Shown: one piece after another, positions 54,452-63,820 of the stretch
Position numbering within the stretch: the first letter of the stretch is position 1
Layout of the letters: the number at the start of each line of letters is the position of its first letter
Assembly: GCF_000425505.1 (NCBI RefSeq)
Contig: NZ_KE384393.1
Span: 164,795-228,794 of the forward strand
Reading direction: 5' to 3'
DNA: 64,000 nt
Origin: Flavobacterium frigidarium DSM 17623
GTDB lineage: Bacteria; Bacteroidota; Bacteroidia; Flavobacteriales; Flavobacteriaceae
Notes under the pieces: model-generated
Seen by the model: only the letters and a program-made list of their open reading frames with translations
What the model was told of the DNA's origin: nothing
Databases searched by the model: none
Position numbers and translations under genes: made by a program

Positions 54452-55978
54452 TTAATATTTGGCTGGTGCACCAGCTTTAGGTAGGGAGTTTTTTATAAAT
54501 GTTCTGATATCCTCATTGGCGGATTCTAAATCTTGTTTTCGCAAGTACATCATATGTCCGCTTCGGTACCCTTTCCAAGAAATGCGTTCCTTTAATTTAC
54601 CGCTGGGATCCATTTGCCACAAATTATATTTGGCATTAAAGTAATCACAAGCTCCGTCATAGTAGCCTGATTGTACCATTAAATTCAAATACGGATTTTG
54701 TGCCATAGCCTGTCTTAAATTTTCGGCTGTTTCATCACCAGATCTGTCCCATGGATGAACAGGACCAAACATATTGTATTTAAAATCTGTTTTATAATTG
54801 AGTTCGTTGCGAAGATACATATTGATAGCTGGAGTAAAGGAGTGCAGCCACGAAGTCAATTCTGCATTAAAATCAGGACCATCACCAGCATCTTTTCTGT
54901 CAATTCCTTTGTAACGAGAATCGAGCCTTCCTACCGTGAAGCCTTCATCACGCAATAATTCTTTCCAGAAATAATTAAAAGGCACGTCAAGATTGTTTTG
55001 TAAAACTACTTTTTCAGATAGGCCAGAGTAGCGTGCAATTCTTGCTGCTATTTCTTTCTTTTTTTCATTGTCTAGCGAACTCCCTTTACTAATGGCAGGT
55101 AATAATTCATTAATAGTAAAATCTTCTATCTCGGGTAACAGAGCGGTCAAGTCTTTTGCTTGTAAATCGCTAGGGAGTTTTTTATGAAACCAAGCTGTAG
55201 CAGCAAAATAAGGTAATTTCAATGCGGCATCTGCAGCGACACCACGAGTAATTCCTAGGGTAGTTGGAGAAACTAAAATCACACCATTCAGGTACATCCA
55301 TTCGCTATTTTGCAATTCTAGTGCAAGCCCAGAGACGCGGGTGGTTCCATAACTCTCACCTATAAGATATTTAGGCGAAGCCCAACGATTTGATCGCGTT
55401 ACAAAAGAACCAATCCAATCGGCTAAATATTTGATGTCAGCATTTACACCAAAGAATTTTTCTTTTGGAATGTCCTTACTTGTTGCTCTTGAATACCCAG
55501 TATTTACGGGGTTCACAAAAACAATATCGGCTACATCTAATATGGAATATGGATTTTCTTTAATTCCGTATGGCTGTACAGGATAGCCTTCGTCGTCAAT
55601 ATTGAGTAATTTTGGTCCCGTGTAAGCAATATGCATCCATACCGATGCAGATCCAGGACCACCATTAAACGAAATCACAAGAGGGCGAGAGTCACGGTCC
55701 TTCACATCGGTGCGCTCGTAATAGGTATAGAACAATCCTGCAATCGCTTTTCCGTCCTCGTCCCAAACTGGCATGGTGCCGGTCGTCGCTTTGTAAGGAA
55801 CTTTTGTGCCTCTGATAGTAGTTACGTGATTAGTAACGGTACTTTGATCCGGATTAAAAACAAGATTAGAAGCTCCTGAATTTTCCTTCGCTATCTCTTT
55901 TGGTTTTACAGTTGGTTCTTGTGCATTAGATTGATTAATAGCTACTAGTAACAATAGTGAAAATAATGTTTTTTTCAT
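54452..55978 (-). CDS. S10 family serine carboxypeptidase
   Basis: Exported 508-aa peptidase with signal peptide MKKTLFSLLLLVAINQSNAQ. Nucleophile S209 is in LIGESYGTTR; FNGGPGSASVWMH is the oxyanion/substrate motif of the S10 family; the catalytic His is probably in WKGYRSGHMMY near the C-terminus. It trims C-terminal residues, probably in the periplasm or outside. Single gene. Confidence 0.92.
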   Translation of the reverse strand: MKKTLFSLLLLVAINQSNAQEPTVKPKEIAKENSGASNLVFNPDQSTVTNHVTTIRGTKVPYKATTGTMPVWDEDGKAIAGLFYTYYERTDVKDRDSRPLVISFNGGPGSASVWMHIAYTGPKLLNIDDEGYPVQPYGIKENPYSILDVADIVFVNPVNTGYSRATSKDIPKEKFFGVNADIKYLADWIGSFVTRSNRWASPKYLIGESYGTTRVSGLALELQNSEWMYLNGVILVSPTTLGITRGVAADAALKLPYFAATAWFHKKLPSDLQAKDLTALLPEIEDFTINELLPAISKGSSLDNEKKKEIAARIARYSGLSEKVVLQNNLDVPFNYFWKELLRDEGFTVGRLDSRYKGIDRKDAGDGPDFNAELTSWLHSFTPAINMYLRNELNYKTDFKYNMFGPVHPWDRSGDETAENLRQAMAQNPYLNLMVQSGYYDGACDYFNAKYNLWQMDPSGKLKERISWKGYRSGHMMYLRKQDLESANEDIRTFIKNSLPKAGAPAKY

Positions 55979-56149
55979 TGGTACATTTTAAGGTTTGATT
56001 TAATCTTACTAAAGTATTCTTTTTTAGGTTAATAAAAAAAAGAGATGCCAAATTCAGATCTGATATCACCAGCGGATAGGATAGGATTCTTGTAGTTTTG
56101 ATTTTCGTTTCAATTTATTATTAGTATTTTTAAAGAAACTAATTAGAAA

Positions 56150-56998
56150 ATGAATATGCTACATATCACTAAAAGCGAAATAACAAAACGATACAAACCC
56201 ATCGACTCCAAGGCGCACAAAGGCACGCAAGGACACGCTTTGATTGTTGCAGGAAGCTACGGTAAAATAGGAGCAGCAGTATTAGCATCAAAAGCTTGCC
56301 TGAAATCGGGTAGTGGACTGGTAACTGCTTTTGTACCTAAATGTGGTTATCAAATCCTCCAAATTTCAAATCCCGAAATCATGACACTCACAGATGTAGA
56401 GGAGACTTTTATTTCGAATATAGATTTTGATATCAAACCACAAGCTATCGCTATAGGACCTGGTTTAGGACAAGGAAAAATTACTCAAGATGCTTTGCAT
56501 CAGTTTCTGAAGAGCAATAGAGTTCCGCTAATTCTTGATGCCGATGCTTTAAATATTCTGTCCATTAATAAAAATTGGTTGTCACTTTTACAACCTAAAA
56601 CCATTCTTACGCCACATCCTAAAGAGTTAGAACGCTTGACTGGAAAATGGAATTCTGACGAAGAGAAATTAAATAAAACAAAGGCTTTTAGTAAGCAATA
56701 TCATGTAATCGTTGTGATGAAAGGCGCTCCTACTGTTGTGATTAATGGAGATGCAGTCTATAAAAATAGCACAGGTAACGCGGCACTAGCAACTGCAGGA
56801 AGTGGAGATGTACTAACTGGAATCATAACTAGTCTTGTTGCGCAGTCTTACGAACCTATTACTGCAGCAATTTTAGGAGTGTACCTTCATGGTTTAACGG
56901 CAGATATCGCCTTACTTAAAACGGGGCATCATGCCTTTATTGCTTCCGATATTATAAACTATTTAGGCAAAGCATTCCTAACGATAGAAAATGAGTAG
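56150..56998 (+). CDS. nnrD: ADP-dependent NAD(P)H-hydrate dehydratase
   Basis: Repairs damaged NAD(P)H (hydrates) at the expense of ADP or ATP; ribokinase-like fold. 282 aa. [54 protein letters not shown], and [12 protein letters not shown] with catalytic D220. Many bacteria have this domain fused to the epimerase NnrE (YjeF_N); here it stands alone. Start: the next Met (MLHITKS) is codon 3, so the start is uncertain by two residues. Confidence 0.92.
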   Translation: MNMLHITKSEITKRYKPIDSKAHKGTQGHALIVAGSYGKIGAAVLASKACLKSGSGLVTAFVPKCGYQILQISNPEIMTLTDVEETFISNIDFDIKPQAIAIGPGLGQGKITQDALHQFLKSNRVPLILDADALNILSINKNWLSLLQPKTILTPHPKELERLTGKWNSDEEKLNKTKAFSKQYHVIVVMKGAPTVVINGDAVYKNSTGNAALATAGSGDVLTGIITSLVAQSYEPITAAILGVYLHGLTADIALLKTGHHAFIASDIINYLGKAFLTIENE

Positions 56999-57088
56999 CA
57001 AGTAGTGATTCCTACAACAGTAAATAGGTTTTATTTAACGAATTCCACTTTACAAATTTGTAAGTTTGTAGCTTAGTAAAACCCGAAT

Positions 57089-57883
57089 ATGAAAACGAAC
57101 TTTAATCTTCGAACCGTGAATGTTACACGGTATATCACGCCTTTGCGCGAGGGCGGTTCACTGCCTGCTTTGGCGGAAGCCGATGACGATTTTAAATATG
57201 TCCTCAAATTTAGAGGAGCCGGTCATGGTGTTAAAGCCTTGATAGCAGAATTAATTGGGGGCGAAATTGCCCGTGTCCTTGGAATGAGAATGCCCGAATT
57301 AGTTTTTGCAAATCTTGATGAAGCTTTTGGTAGAACCGAAGCCGATGAGGAGATTCAGGATTTGTTGCAAGGAAGTCAAGGAATGAATTTGGCTTTGCAT
57401 TTTCTATCAGGAGCTATTAATTTTGATCCGGTAGTTACAAAAGTGGATCCAGTTTTAGCTTCGCAAATAGTATGGCTTGACGCTTATATCACCAATGTTG
57501 ATAGAACGTTTCGAAATACCAATATGTTGATTTGGCATAAAGAATTATGGTTAATCGATCACGGGGCGAGTTTATACTTTCATCACTCTTGGACGAACTG
57601 GGAGAAACATGCTCAGAGTCCGTTTGCACTTATTAAAGATCACGTTTTATTGCCACAAGCATCAGAGCTTGATGCGACGGATACTGCATTTAAAAAGCTT
57701 CTAAGTCCAGAGGTTTTAACTGGAATTGTAGCCTTAATCCCAATAGATTGGTTGCAATGGGAAGATGTAGATGCAACAGCAGAAGAGTTGCGAGCTATCT
57801 ATTTACAGTTCTTGACGACTCGATTAAATCATTCAGAAATTTTTATAAACGAAGCAAAAAATGCAAGAGAAAAACTTATATGA
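57089..57883 (+). CDS. HipA-like Ser/Thr kinase
   Basis: 264-aa protein with the HipA kinase fold. K40 in YVLKFRG is the ATP-binding Lys. The catalytic loop is TNVDRTFRNTNML with D136 and N141/N143, and the metal-binding Asp is D155 in LWLIDHGAS. It is shorter than E. coli HipA (440 aa) and has no HipB antitoxin beside it. Instead its 3' end overlaps the DUF3037 gene by 23 bp. I recall this HipA-like/DUF3037 pairing in many Bacteroidota. Function, substrate and any toxicity are unknown. Confidence 0.87.
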   Translation: MKTNFNLRTVNVTRYITPLREGGSLPALAEADDDFKYVLKFRGAGHGVKALIAELIGGEIARVLGMRMPELVFANLDEAFGRTEADEEIQDLLQGSQGMNLALHFLSGAINFDPVVTKVDPVLASQIVWLDAYITNVDRTFRNTNMLIWHKELWLIDHGASLYFHHSWTNWEKHAQSPFALIKDHVLLPQASELDATDTAFKKLLSPEVLTGIVALIPIDWLQWEDVDATAEELRAIYLQFLTTRLNHSEIFINEAKNAREKLI

Positions 57884-58244
57884 GTATGCTGTAATTCGGG
57901 TTGTGCCTAGGGTAGAACGCGAAGAATTCCTGAATGTAGGGATTATACTTTTTTGTAAAAAATCCAAATTTATAAAGGTGAAACACATGGTGCCGCTTGA
58001 AAAGATTCTAGCTTTATCATCAGAAGCCGATGTCGAGCAAATTCAAGCAAATATATATGCTTTCGAAAAAGTGGCTCATGGTACTAAAGATGGTGGACCT
58101 ATCGCTATGATGGATATTCCGTCACGTTTTAGATGGTTAACGGCTTTACGAAGTTCGGTAATTCAATCTTCAAGACCACATCCAGGAATGTGTGATGATC
58201 TTGATCAAACCATAGAGCGCTTGTTTACCGAATTGGTTTTGTAA
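57861..58244 (+). CDS. DUF3037 family protein
   Basis: 127 aa. YEYAVIRVVPRVEREEFLNVGIILFCKKSKFI is the family N-terminus and the PSRFRWLTALRSSVIQSSRPHPGMCDD motif its C-terminus. Function unknown. Its start overlaps the HipA-like kinase gene by 23 bp in another frame, so the two are almost surely translated together and probably interact. It ends at a bidirectional terminator. Confidence 0.87.
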   Translation: MQEKNLYEYAVIRVVPRVEREEFLNVGIILFCKKSKFIKVKHMVPLEKILALSSEADVEQIQANIYAFEKVAHGTKDGGPIAMMDIPSRFRWLTALRSSVIQSSRPHPGMCDDLDQTIERLFTELVL

Positions 58245-58272
58245 TTTCATAGTAGCATAGGATAAAAATGAG

Positions 58273-58302
58273 ATAGGTGATACCGTTGTGTGTATCACCT
58301 AT
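58273..58302. terminator. Bidirectional terminator after the DUF3037 gene
   Basis: ATAGGTGATAC / GTATCACCTAT stem with 8-nt loop and T tract on both sides. Confidence 0.9.
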
Positions 58303-58306
58303 TTTA

Positions 58307-58813
58307 TTATAATCCTTTTTCTAATACCATAAATTCTAATTGCTCGTCGACAATAGGAATATGTATATCGCTTACTGGAAATGCTTCTCGCTCTCCTGTA
58401 TCTTGATAACCATGGCGTTCATACCATTCGATTAATTCTTTCCTGATCGAAATTACAGTCATTACGATTCTCTTTAATCTGAGTTGGTTAGCATGATCTT
58501 CGGCTGCAGCCAATAGTTTTTTACCAATGCCGCTATTTTGTAATTCTGGAGATACCGTAAGCATCCCTAAGTATAGTTTGCTTTCTTTTTCGATTAAAAG
58601 AACACAGCCTAGAATCGTTTTGTCATCAGTAAATTTTAATAAATTTTGTTTGGAATCTTTTATAATCTCTAGTATTTCGGTTTTGTTTGTTCGGCTTCCT
58701 TCTAAAATTGTGGCTTCAGTGGTCCATCCTTTTTTTGAGGTTTCTCCTCGGTAAGCTGAGTTTATTAATAGTGTTAATCCAGTAGTATCTTCGATTTTTG
58801 CAGATGTAATCAT
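58307..58813 (-). CDS. GNAT family N-acetyltransferase
   Basis: 168-aa acetyltransferase. The acetyl-CoA motif is LTVSPELQNSGIGKKLLAAAEDHANQL; RIVMTVISIRKELIEWYERHGYQDTGER is the C-terminal GNAT strand. Substrate unknown. Lies convergent to the HipA-DUF3037 pair. Confidence 0.87.
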   Translation of the reverse strand: MITSAKIEDTTGLTLLINSAYRGETSKKGWTTEATILEGSRTNKTEILEIIKDSKQNLLKFTDDKTILGCVLLIEKESKLYLGMLTVSPELQNSGIGKKLLAAAEDHANQLRLKRIVMTVISIRKELIEWYERHGYQDTGEREAFPVSDIHIPIVDEQLEFMVLEKGL

Positions 58814-58858
58814 TATAATTTAATGGTGTTTCTTGATAGTAAAAATAGATTTTAATTT

Positions 58859-59734
58859 TTAAGCAGTAACCAAATGGCTGTTTAAAAATTGAAAAATGGC
58901 ATCAGCTAGTTGCTTATGAAAAGCAACTCTGTCAAAACCTTCGGGATCAGTTGCAGGTAGAAAATCAGGTCTCTTCATGGCATCAGGAAACGGACTAATA
59001 AAAGAGAAGTGTCCTGCATTTTTGATTTCGCGTAAGCGAATTAATTCTGGATTGGGAACGCCATTTAAAATCACATCCGCAGTCCACTGTTTTGGAGTAT
59101 ATTTATCCTCGGTGGCGATGTATAACAAAATAGGAACAGTGACTTGACTCAATGCAGCAATCGGACTGAAATATCCTGCTGCAGGTGCCATAACAACGAT
59201 GGCTTTAATGCGATCGTCTTTTTGAGTTGCAATCGCTTCGCCTTGCATTGAATAAGCTTTGCCGCCTGCAACGGCTAGAGCAGTATAACCTCCAAAGGAA
59301 TGTCCAATCACTGCTATTTTAGTAGCATCAATTTGTTGCTTTAAATGAGATTGATGTAATAGCTGGTCAATGGTTAAACTTATGTGCTGCGGTCGGTATT
59401 CCAAATTTTTAACGCTTTTTGAAAGTGAGTTATCTATTCGATTATTACCATAGTGTTCCGGCATCGCCACAATGTAACCACGAGCAGCTAGATATGTGCT
59501 AATAGTTCTATAAAGATATTGAGAACCACTGTTACCATGCGAGATGATGACCAATGGAAATTGACTATTTACTATTGTAGCATCTACAGCAACATCGATT
59601 ATAAAAGGACCAAAATTCGTCATTTTACTAGCCTCTATTGTAGGGTAATGTAGCAATACGGGAAAAGAAAGTTCGTTTTTACTATCGGTGATTTTGATAC
59701 TAGTACTCCCTACATTAAAAAGTGGTTCGTGCAT
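58859..59734 (-). CDS. Alpha/beta hydrolase (dienelactone hydrolase/PAF-acetylhydrolase-like)
   Basis: 291-aa alpha/beta hydrolase without an N-terminal signal. The nucleophile elbow is VIGHSFGGYTA with S146; SHGNSGSQYLYR (66-76) is the oxyanion region; the last His is probably in NAGHFSFISPF. Resembles bacterial platelet-activating-factor-acetylhydrolase-like enzymes. Its start (59734) coincides with the end of the upstream serine hydrolase gene, so they are co-transcribed. Confidence 0.87.
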   Translation of the reverse strand: MHEPLFNVGSTSIKITDSKNELSFPVLLHYPTIEASKMTNFGPFIIDVAVDATIVNSQFPLVIISHGNSGSQYLYRTISTYLAARGYIVAMPEHYGNNRIDNSLSKSVKNLEYRPQHISLTIDQLLHQSHLKQQIDATKIAVIGHSFGGYTALAVAGGKAYSMQGEAIATQKDDRIKAIVVMAPAAGYFSPIAALSQVTVPILLYIATEDKYTPKQWTADVILNGVPNPELIRLREIKNAGHFSFISPFPDAMKRPDFLPATDPEGFDRVAFHKQLADAIFQFLNSHLVTA

Positions 59735-61212
59735 TATTTTTTGATGTTTTGTAATTTGGCTAGTTCTTCCTTAGCATGAACATTGCTAGGGTTTAATTGA
59801 ACCGCTTTTTTGTAATTCTCAATTGCCGCCTTTGTGTTTTTGTCGGCAACATATGCTTCTGCTAAGCTATCAAATACATTGCTTGATGTATCAAAATTAG
59901 CAGTATTAATTTTAAATACGGCTATAGCTTGTTTTATTTTTCCATCTTGTAATAGCTGATAACCAGCATCATTAAGATCTGATTCTACTATTGCATAAGT
60001 ATCCACTTTTTTTAACGCTTCTAATTTGGTAAAAGCAGTTTCAATATCATTTTTATGAAGTAAATTTAAAACAGTAGTCGCTAGGGAAGGTTGAGGTAAC
60101 TTATAGGGTTTGTCATATAAGATAGCTCGAATTGCAGTACTAATTTCTTCTAGAACGGTATTGCCTGTATTATTTAATAACAGAATTAAATTTTTATCCT
60201 CCGGTATTCTCGAAATTAAACTATTAAAGCCTTCGATACCACCGCCATGCTCAACAACTTTGAGAGGTTGTTCTTTAAGATTGGAGATTTCTCTAATAAA
60301 CCATCCGTAGCCGTATTTTATATTTCGAAAAGTAGCGTAAGTATTAAAGAGGGAATCTTTGAATTTTTTAGTTAGTAATTTATCCGTGTATAAAGCTTGG
60401 TCCCAAAGTTGTAGATCTTCTACAGTAGTGTACATTCCGCCTGCGGAAAAAGGAACAGACATATCAGTAAATAAAGCTTTCTTAAATCCGTCAAAGTCTT
60501 TCTCATAACCCGAAGCGCGGTTTTTGACAATGTGATCATTTTGGTCATAAGCTGTATAAGTCATTTGTAAGGGATCAAGTATAGATTCTTTTAAGCACTG
60601 CCCGTAAGTTTTACCGGTAATTTTTTCGATAATATGTCCCAATAAAAAATATCCAGAATTGCTGTACGCTAATCGCTCGCCCGGATTAAAGTCAAGCGGT
60701 CTATTCATAAAAAGTTTTACAAAATCATCAGTTGTGTAAGAATGATTAGCGATCTCTTTTTGGAAATTAGAAAATGACGTGTAATTAGGAATTCCAGAAG
60801 TATGTGTTAATAGATGGTGTACTGTGATAATAGCACCAGTGTTTTTAGGATAATCAGGAAGGTAGGAACTAATAGGTACATCTAATTTTAATTTGTCTTG
60901 AGCGACGAGTTGCATTATAAGCATCGATGTAAATTGCTTTGTAACAGAACCAATCCTAAAAACAGTATTCACCTGGTTGGGCATATCCCATTCCATATTA
61001 GCCAAGCCAAATCCTTTTTTATAAATCGTAGCGCCGTTCTCAGCTACTAATAGTGTTCCATTGAATTGATTGTACTCATGGTATTTGGTCATTAGTTGAT
61101 CAATTTTTTCTGCTTTAGTTTGCGAGAATCCGTTTGCAGTAGAAAGAAGTAAACACAAGATCGCGAAACCGGATATTTTTTTTATTCTAAAGGGCGTTTT
61201 AATTATCTTCAT
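59734..61212 (-). CDS. Serine hydrolase (beta-lactamase class C/DD-peptidase fold) with C-terminal TPR
   Basis: 492-aa exported protein with an N-terminal signal (about 1-30). The SxxK motif is GSVTKQF with S89 and K92; YSN lies in LAYSNSGYF; HGG in VVEHGGGIEG. So the beta-lactamase domain (about 35-360) is complete. The C-terminal 100 residues (AVFKINTANFDTSSNVFDSLAEAYVADKNTKAAIENYKKAVQLNPSNVHAKEEL) form TPR helices. Likely a serine esterase or peptidase rather than a lactamase. Upstream of an alpha/beta hydrolase gene. Confidence 0.9.
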   Translation of the reverse strand: MKIIKTPFRIKKISGFAILCLLLSTANGFSQTKAEKIDQLMTKYHEYNQFNGTLLVAENGATIYKKGFGLANMEWDMPNQVNTVFRIGSVTKQFTSMLIMQLVAQDKLKLDVPISSYLPDYPKNTGAIITVHHLLTHTSGIPNYTSFSNFQKEIANHSYTTDDFVKLFMNRPLDFNPGERLAYSNSGYFLLGHIIEKITGKTYGQCLKESILDPLQMTYTAYDQNDHIVKNRASGYEKDFDGFKKALFTDMSVPFSAGGMYTTVEDLQLWDQALYTDKLLTKKFKDSLFNTYATFRNIKYGYGWFIREISNLKEQPLKVVEHGGGIEGFNSLISRIPEDKNLILLLNNTGNTVLEEISTAIRAILYDKPYKLPQPSLATTVLNLLHKNDIETAFTKLEALKKVDTYAIVESDLNDAGYQLLQDGKIKQAIAVFKINTANFDTSSNVFDSLAEAYVADKNTKAAIENYKKAVQLNPSNVHAKEELAKLQNIKK

Positions 61213-61648
61213 TGTAAGTATTTTAATTTTTTAGTAGTTAAGTGCAACTGCGGTAATTAAACATGATACTATATTTAAAGCGACATGCATGATCACTGTC
61301 TGATTCGTTATCAGCATTTGACTTGTGCTAACAACTGCAAAATATAGTATTATTGGCTTCTACCTAGACCAAATATATAAGATTTTGTTTAAGTACTACT
61401 TTTCTTATTTACATTTTCGAAAAAGAAATTTAATAAAATGGTAAAAGTGCCACTTAATACTAATTTTAAAACCAATCTTAAAATCTGTAAAATGAAGGTA
61501 ATTAAAGAGTTGAAGGCGGATAAATGATTATAATATAACTTGCGATTACAATGTTATAACATTGTTATACAGTTAGTTTGTGCCGATAAATGGGAAATGT
61601 TTTATCTTTGAGGTAATAAAACAATTAATTATTTAAAATAATATTATT
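61213..61648. other. Intergenic stretch with SYLF promoter
   Basis: 436 bp between divergent genes. A promoter lies at 61578-61610. A 29-codon frame at 61438-61527 exists but has no support and I do not call it. Nothing else recognised. Confidence 0.5.
61578..61610 (+). promoter_or_regulatory. Predicted promoter for the SYLF gene
   Basis: TTG (61578-61580, within TTTG), 22-nt spacer, perfect TATCTTTG box (61603-61610). Predicted start about 61615 leaves a leader of about 34 nt. Confidence 0.7.
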
Positions 61649-62188
61649 ATGAAAAAAGTAAATATGATCATGTTAGTTGTGGTAGCTTTTGCAATCAACA
61701 CTACAGCAGTTTTCGCTCAATCTGAAGCTAAGAAAACTAAAATTATTGAAGACAGTAAAATGGCTAAGATGGAGTTTGTAAAAAGCGATGCGCTAATGGC
61801 AAATCTATTTGATAGTGCTGCAGGATATGTAATCTTCCCTAATGTAGGTAAAGGTGGTCTAGGAGTAGGAGCGGCTGCAGGTAATGGTGTGGTTTATGAA
61901 GGTGGATCTATGGTGGGTATGGCAAAATTGTCACAACTTAGTATTGGTTTCCAAGCAGGTGGGCAAGCATATCGCGAAGTAATTTTCTTTGAATCACAAG
62001 CTCAGTTAGATCGTTTTAAAGAAAGTCGTTTTGAATTTTCAGCACAAGCATCAGCAGTAGCTGCAACAGAAGGAGCCTCTGCTAATGTAAAATATACTGA
62101 TGGTGTAATGGTTTTTACTATGCAAAAAGGTGGATTAATGTATGAAGCTTCAGTAGGTGGACAAAAATTCAATTACAACAAAATGTAA
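61649..62188 (+). CDS. SYLF domain (YSC84-like) lipid-binding protein
   Basis: Exported 179-aa protein with signal peptide (MKKVNMIMLVVVAFAINTTAVFAQ). The SYLF domain is seen in AAGYVIFPNVGKGGLGVGAAAGNGVVYEGG and the C-terminal MVFTMQKGGLMYEASVGGQKF. In known members it binds membranes or lipids. Single gene with its own promoter and terminator. Confidence 0.92.
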   Translation: MKKVNMIMLVVVAFAINTTAVFAQSEAKKTKIIEDSKMAKMEFVKSDALMANLFDSAAGYVIFPNVGKGGLGVGAAAGNGVVYEGGSMVGMAKLSQLSIGFQAGGQAYREVIFFESQAQLDRFKESRFEFSAQASAVAATEGASANVKYTDGVMVFTMQKGGLMYEASVGGQKFNYNKM

Positions 62189-62231
62189 TATAAATAATTA
62201 AGGCAATACTGCCTTTCTATATAATTAAAAA

Positions 62232-62259
62232 AAGGGACTCATTAATTAATGAGTCCCTT
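62232..62259. terminator. Bidirectional terminator after the SYLF gene
   Basis: Perfect 28-bp palindrome AAGGGACTCATTAA and its complement, between A and T tracts. Confidence 0.88.
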
Positions 62260-62283
62260 ATTTAATGCGTAATATTTGGTGAA

Positions 62284-62946
62284 TTATATTTTGTTGAAAG
62301 CAACATCTGCGTGAACAGCAACTTCACTCCATGTTTTGCTTACACCATCTTTACCAGTATGTAATGCTTCACAAGCTTTATTTATTGACGCTAAAGCGCC
62401 TAGAGCATCCCAATTTTCTAAATTCATCACACCATCAAAAGAGGCACTAGTGTCCCCATTGTTTGTATATTTCATAGGAATATTTGCTGTTTTACCGTTG
62501 AAAACAACATCAATCGAACAAGATTTATCAGCAGCTACTTTAAATTCTCCTTCAATATTTGTTGTGTTCTTTAATGTACCAAAAAAGAATTTAAGAATTT
62601 TTGGGTCTCTAGTTCCAGTTACTTCGTTTGTGAATAAACTAGCTACAGGAATAGAAAATTTTGTTCCGTTTAAAGCTTCTAAAGGTGTTTTTCCTTCTGC
62701 AGTTTCAGTAAGTTTTATTTCTTTAAACATTCCGCCTACAGCTACTTTGTCTGTGGTTTTGTATGCTGTGAAACTTACTTTTGTAGAATCGTTGATTACA
62801 GTATAAGTTCCTTCAGCTGGAGCAGTATTTTCAGTTGCTGTTGTTTCCACTTCTTGAGTTGGCACTTCAGCCTCCTTTTTGTTATCCTTACAACTTACAG
62901 CAGAAATCATAACCATACTAAGAGCGATAAATTTTAATCTTTTCAT
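62284..62946 (-). CDS. YceI-like lipoprotein
   Basis: 220-aa lipoprotein with lipobox in MISAVSCKDN (Cys19). A Thr/Glu-rich linker follows (EAEVPTQEVETTATENTAP), then a beta-rich domain like YceI: TYTVINDSTKVSFTAYKTTDKVAVGGMFKEIKL and FEAVMNLENWDALGAL-type end. YceI proteins bind isoprenoid lipids; ligand here unknown. Confidence 0.8.
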   Translation of the reverse strand: MKRLKFIALSMVMISAVSCKDNKKEAEVPTQEVETTATENTAPAEGTYTVINDSTKVSFTAYKTTDKVAVGGMFKEIKLTETAEGKTPLEALNGTKFSIPVASLFTNEVTGTRDPKILKFFFGTLKNTTNIEGEFKVAADKSCSIDVVFNGKTANIPMKYTNNGDTSASFDGVMNLENWDALGALASINKACEALHTGKDGVSKTWSEVAVHADVAFNKI

Positions 62947-63130
62947 TATATTATGTATTTTATAAAGTTTGGCGCAAAATTAATCAATATAAAGTAGTTA
63001 GCTGGTGAGAGAGCATTTTATGATTGACACACTTCGTTAAATTATATAAAACAAACTGTTAACAACTGTTAAATAAATTAATATTGTTATTTTGAATATA
63101 CCTGTAGTATAGTGGACTTTACTGCGTATT

Positions 63131-63820
63131 TTAAATAATCGTCTCCCCGTTTAAATCAGTTGTTAAAACGCTACTTAAATAGTCAAATATAGGACGCACA
63201 CTTTTATAAACTTTGTCCACTTTTTCTACAAAACCAGCAGCTAGAACCTCTTCATCAGTGAAATTATGTCTAAAAATGAATTGCTTATAACGCAACAAAT
63301 CGATCGCTTCATGATCTTTATCAAATCCTCTTGGATAGGTAAGGACTTGTTCGCCCGACATTCCTTTAAAATTTTTCAACAATGATTTGTCCTTTAGTAG
63401 TATACGCCATTCATCGGCATTGATTTCGATATCTTTTCTTATTCTTTTTAAATCAGCTGAATTAGGTGAAGAAAATCCACAAGCTAAGTAGCTGTTTCCA
63501 GGTTGGATACTCATATAATAACCACCACGTTTTGAACTTGTAGCTCTTTGCAGTTTAAATGTAAATCTTGATTTATAAGGCAATTTACTTTTACTAAAAC
63601 GAACATCATTATAAATGCGGTACATGCTTTTTTTAGCCGATTGATTTTCGATTGCATCGTGTGTGTTCATTAACACTATTAAGTCTGCAACAAAATCAAC
63701 AACATTATCGTGGGCTTCGAGATAGGTAGTTTTATTTTCATTAAACCATTCTCTATTGTTGTTTAATTCGAGCGTTTTTAAAAAATCAAGTGTGCTAGGT
63801 TTTATTGTTGTGGTACTCAT
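63131..63820 (-). CDS. DUF2461 family protein (TIGR02453)
   Basis: 229 aa from the ATG at 63820 (MSTTTIKPSTLDFLKTLELNNNREWFNENKTTY); the first Met upstream (63859) adds 13 basic residues of low similarity. Motifs KKSMYRIYNDVRFSKSKLPYKSRFTFK and GGYYMSIQPGNSYLACGFSSP define the family. Function unknown. Upstream of the start only AT-rich sequence to the window edge. Confidence 0.85.
   Translation of the reverse strand: MSTTTIKPSTLDFLKTLELNNNREWFNENKTTYLEAHDNVVDFVADLIVLMNTHDAIENQSAKKSMYRIYNDVRFSKSKLPYKSRFTFKLQRATSSKRGGYYMSIQPGNSYLACGFSSPNSADLKRIRKDIEINADEWRILLKDKSLLKNFKGMSGEQVLTYPRGFDKDHEAIDLLRYKQFIFRHNFTDEEVLAAGFVEKVDKVYKSVRPIFDYLSSVLTTDLNGETII

Noticed and set aside
56041..56100. Possible fourth Flavo-1-like copy (CAGCGGATAGG)
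   Set aside because: Only one arm-like segment is visible; the partner arm and inner hairpin are missing, so it is at most a remnant.
57089..57883. Classical HipBA toxin-antitoxin operon
   Set aside because: There is no HipB-like helix-turn-helix gene; the partner is DUF3037 and the kinase is only 264 aa.
61438..61527. 29-codon frame upstream of the SYLF gene
   Set aside because: Too short, no promoter, no homology that I recognise, and it lies upstream of the mapped SYLF promoter.
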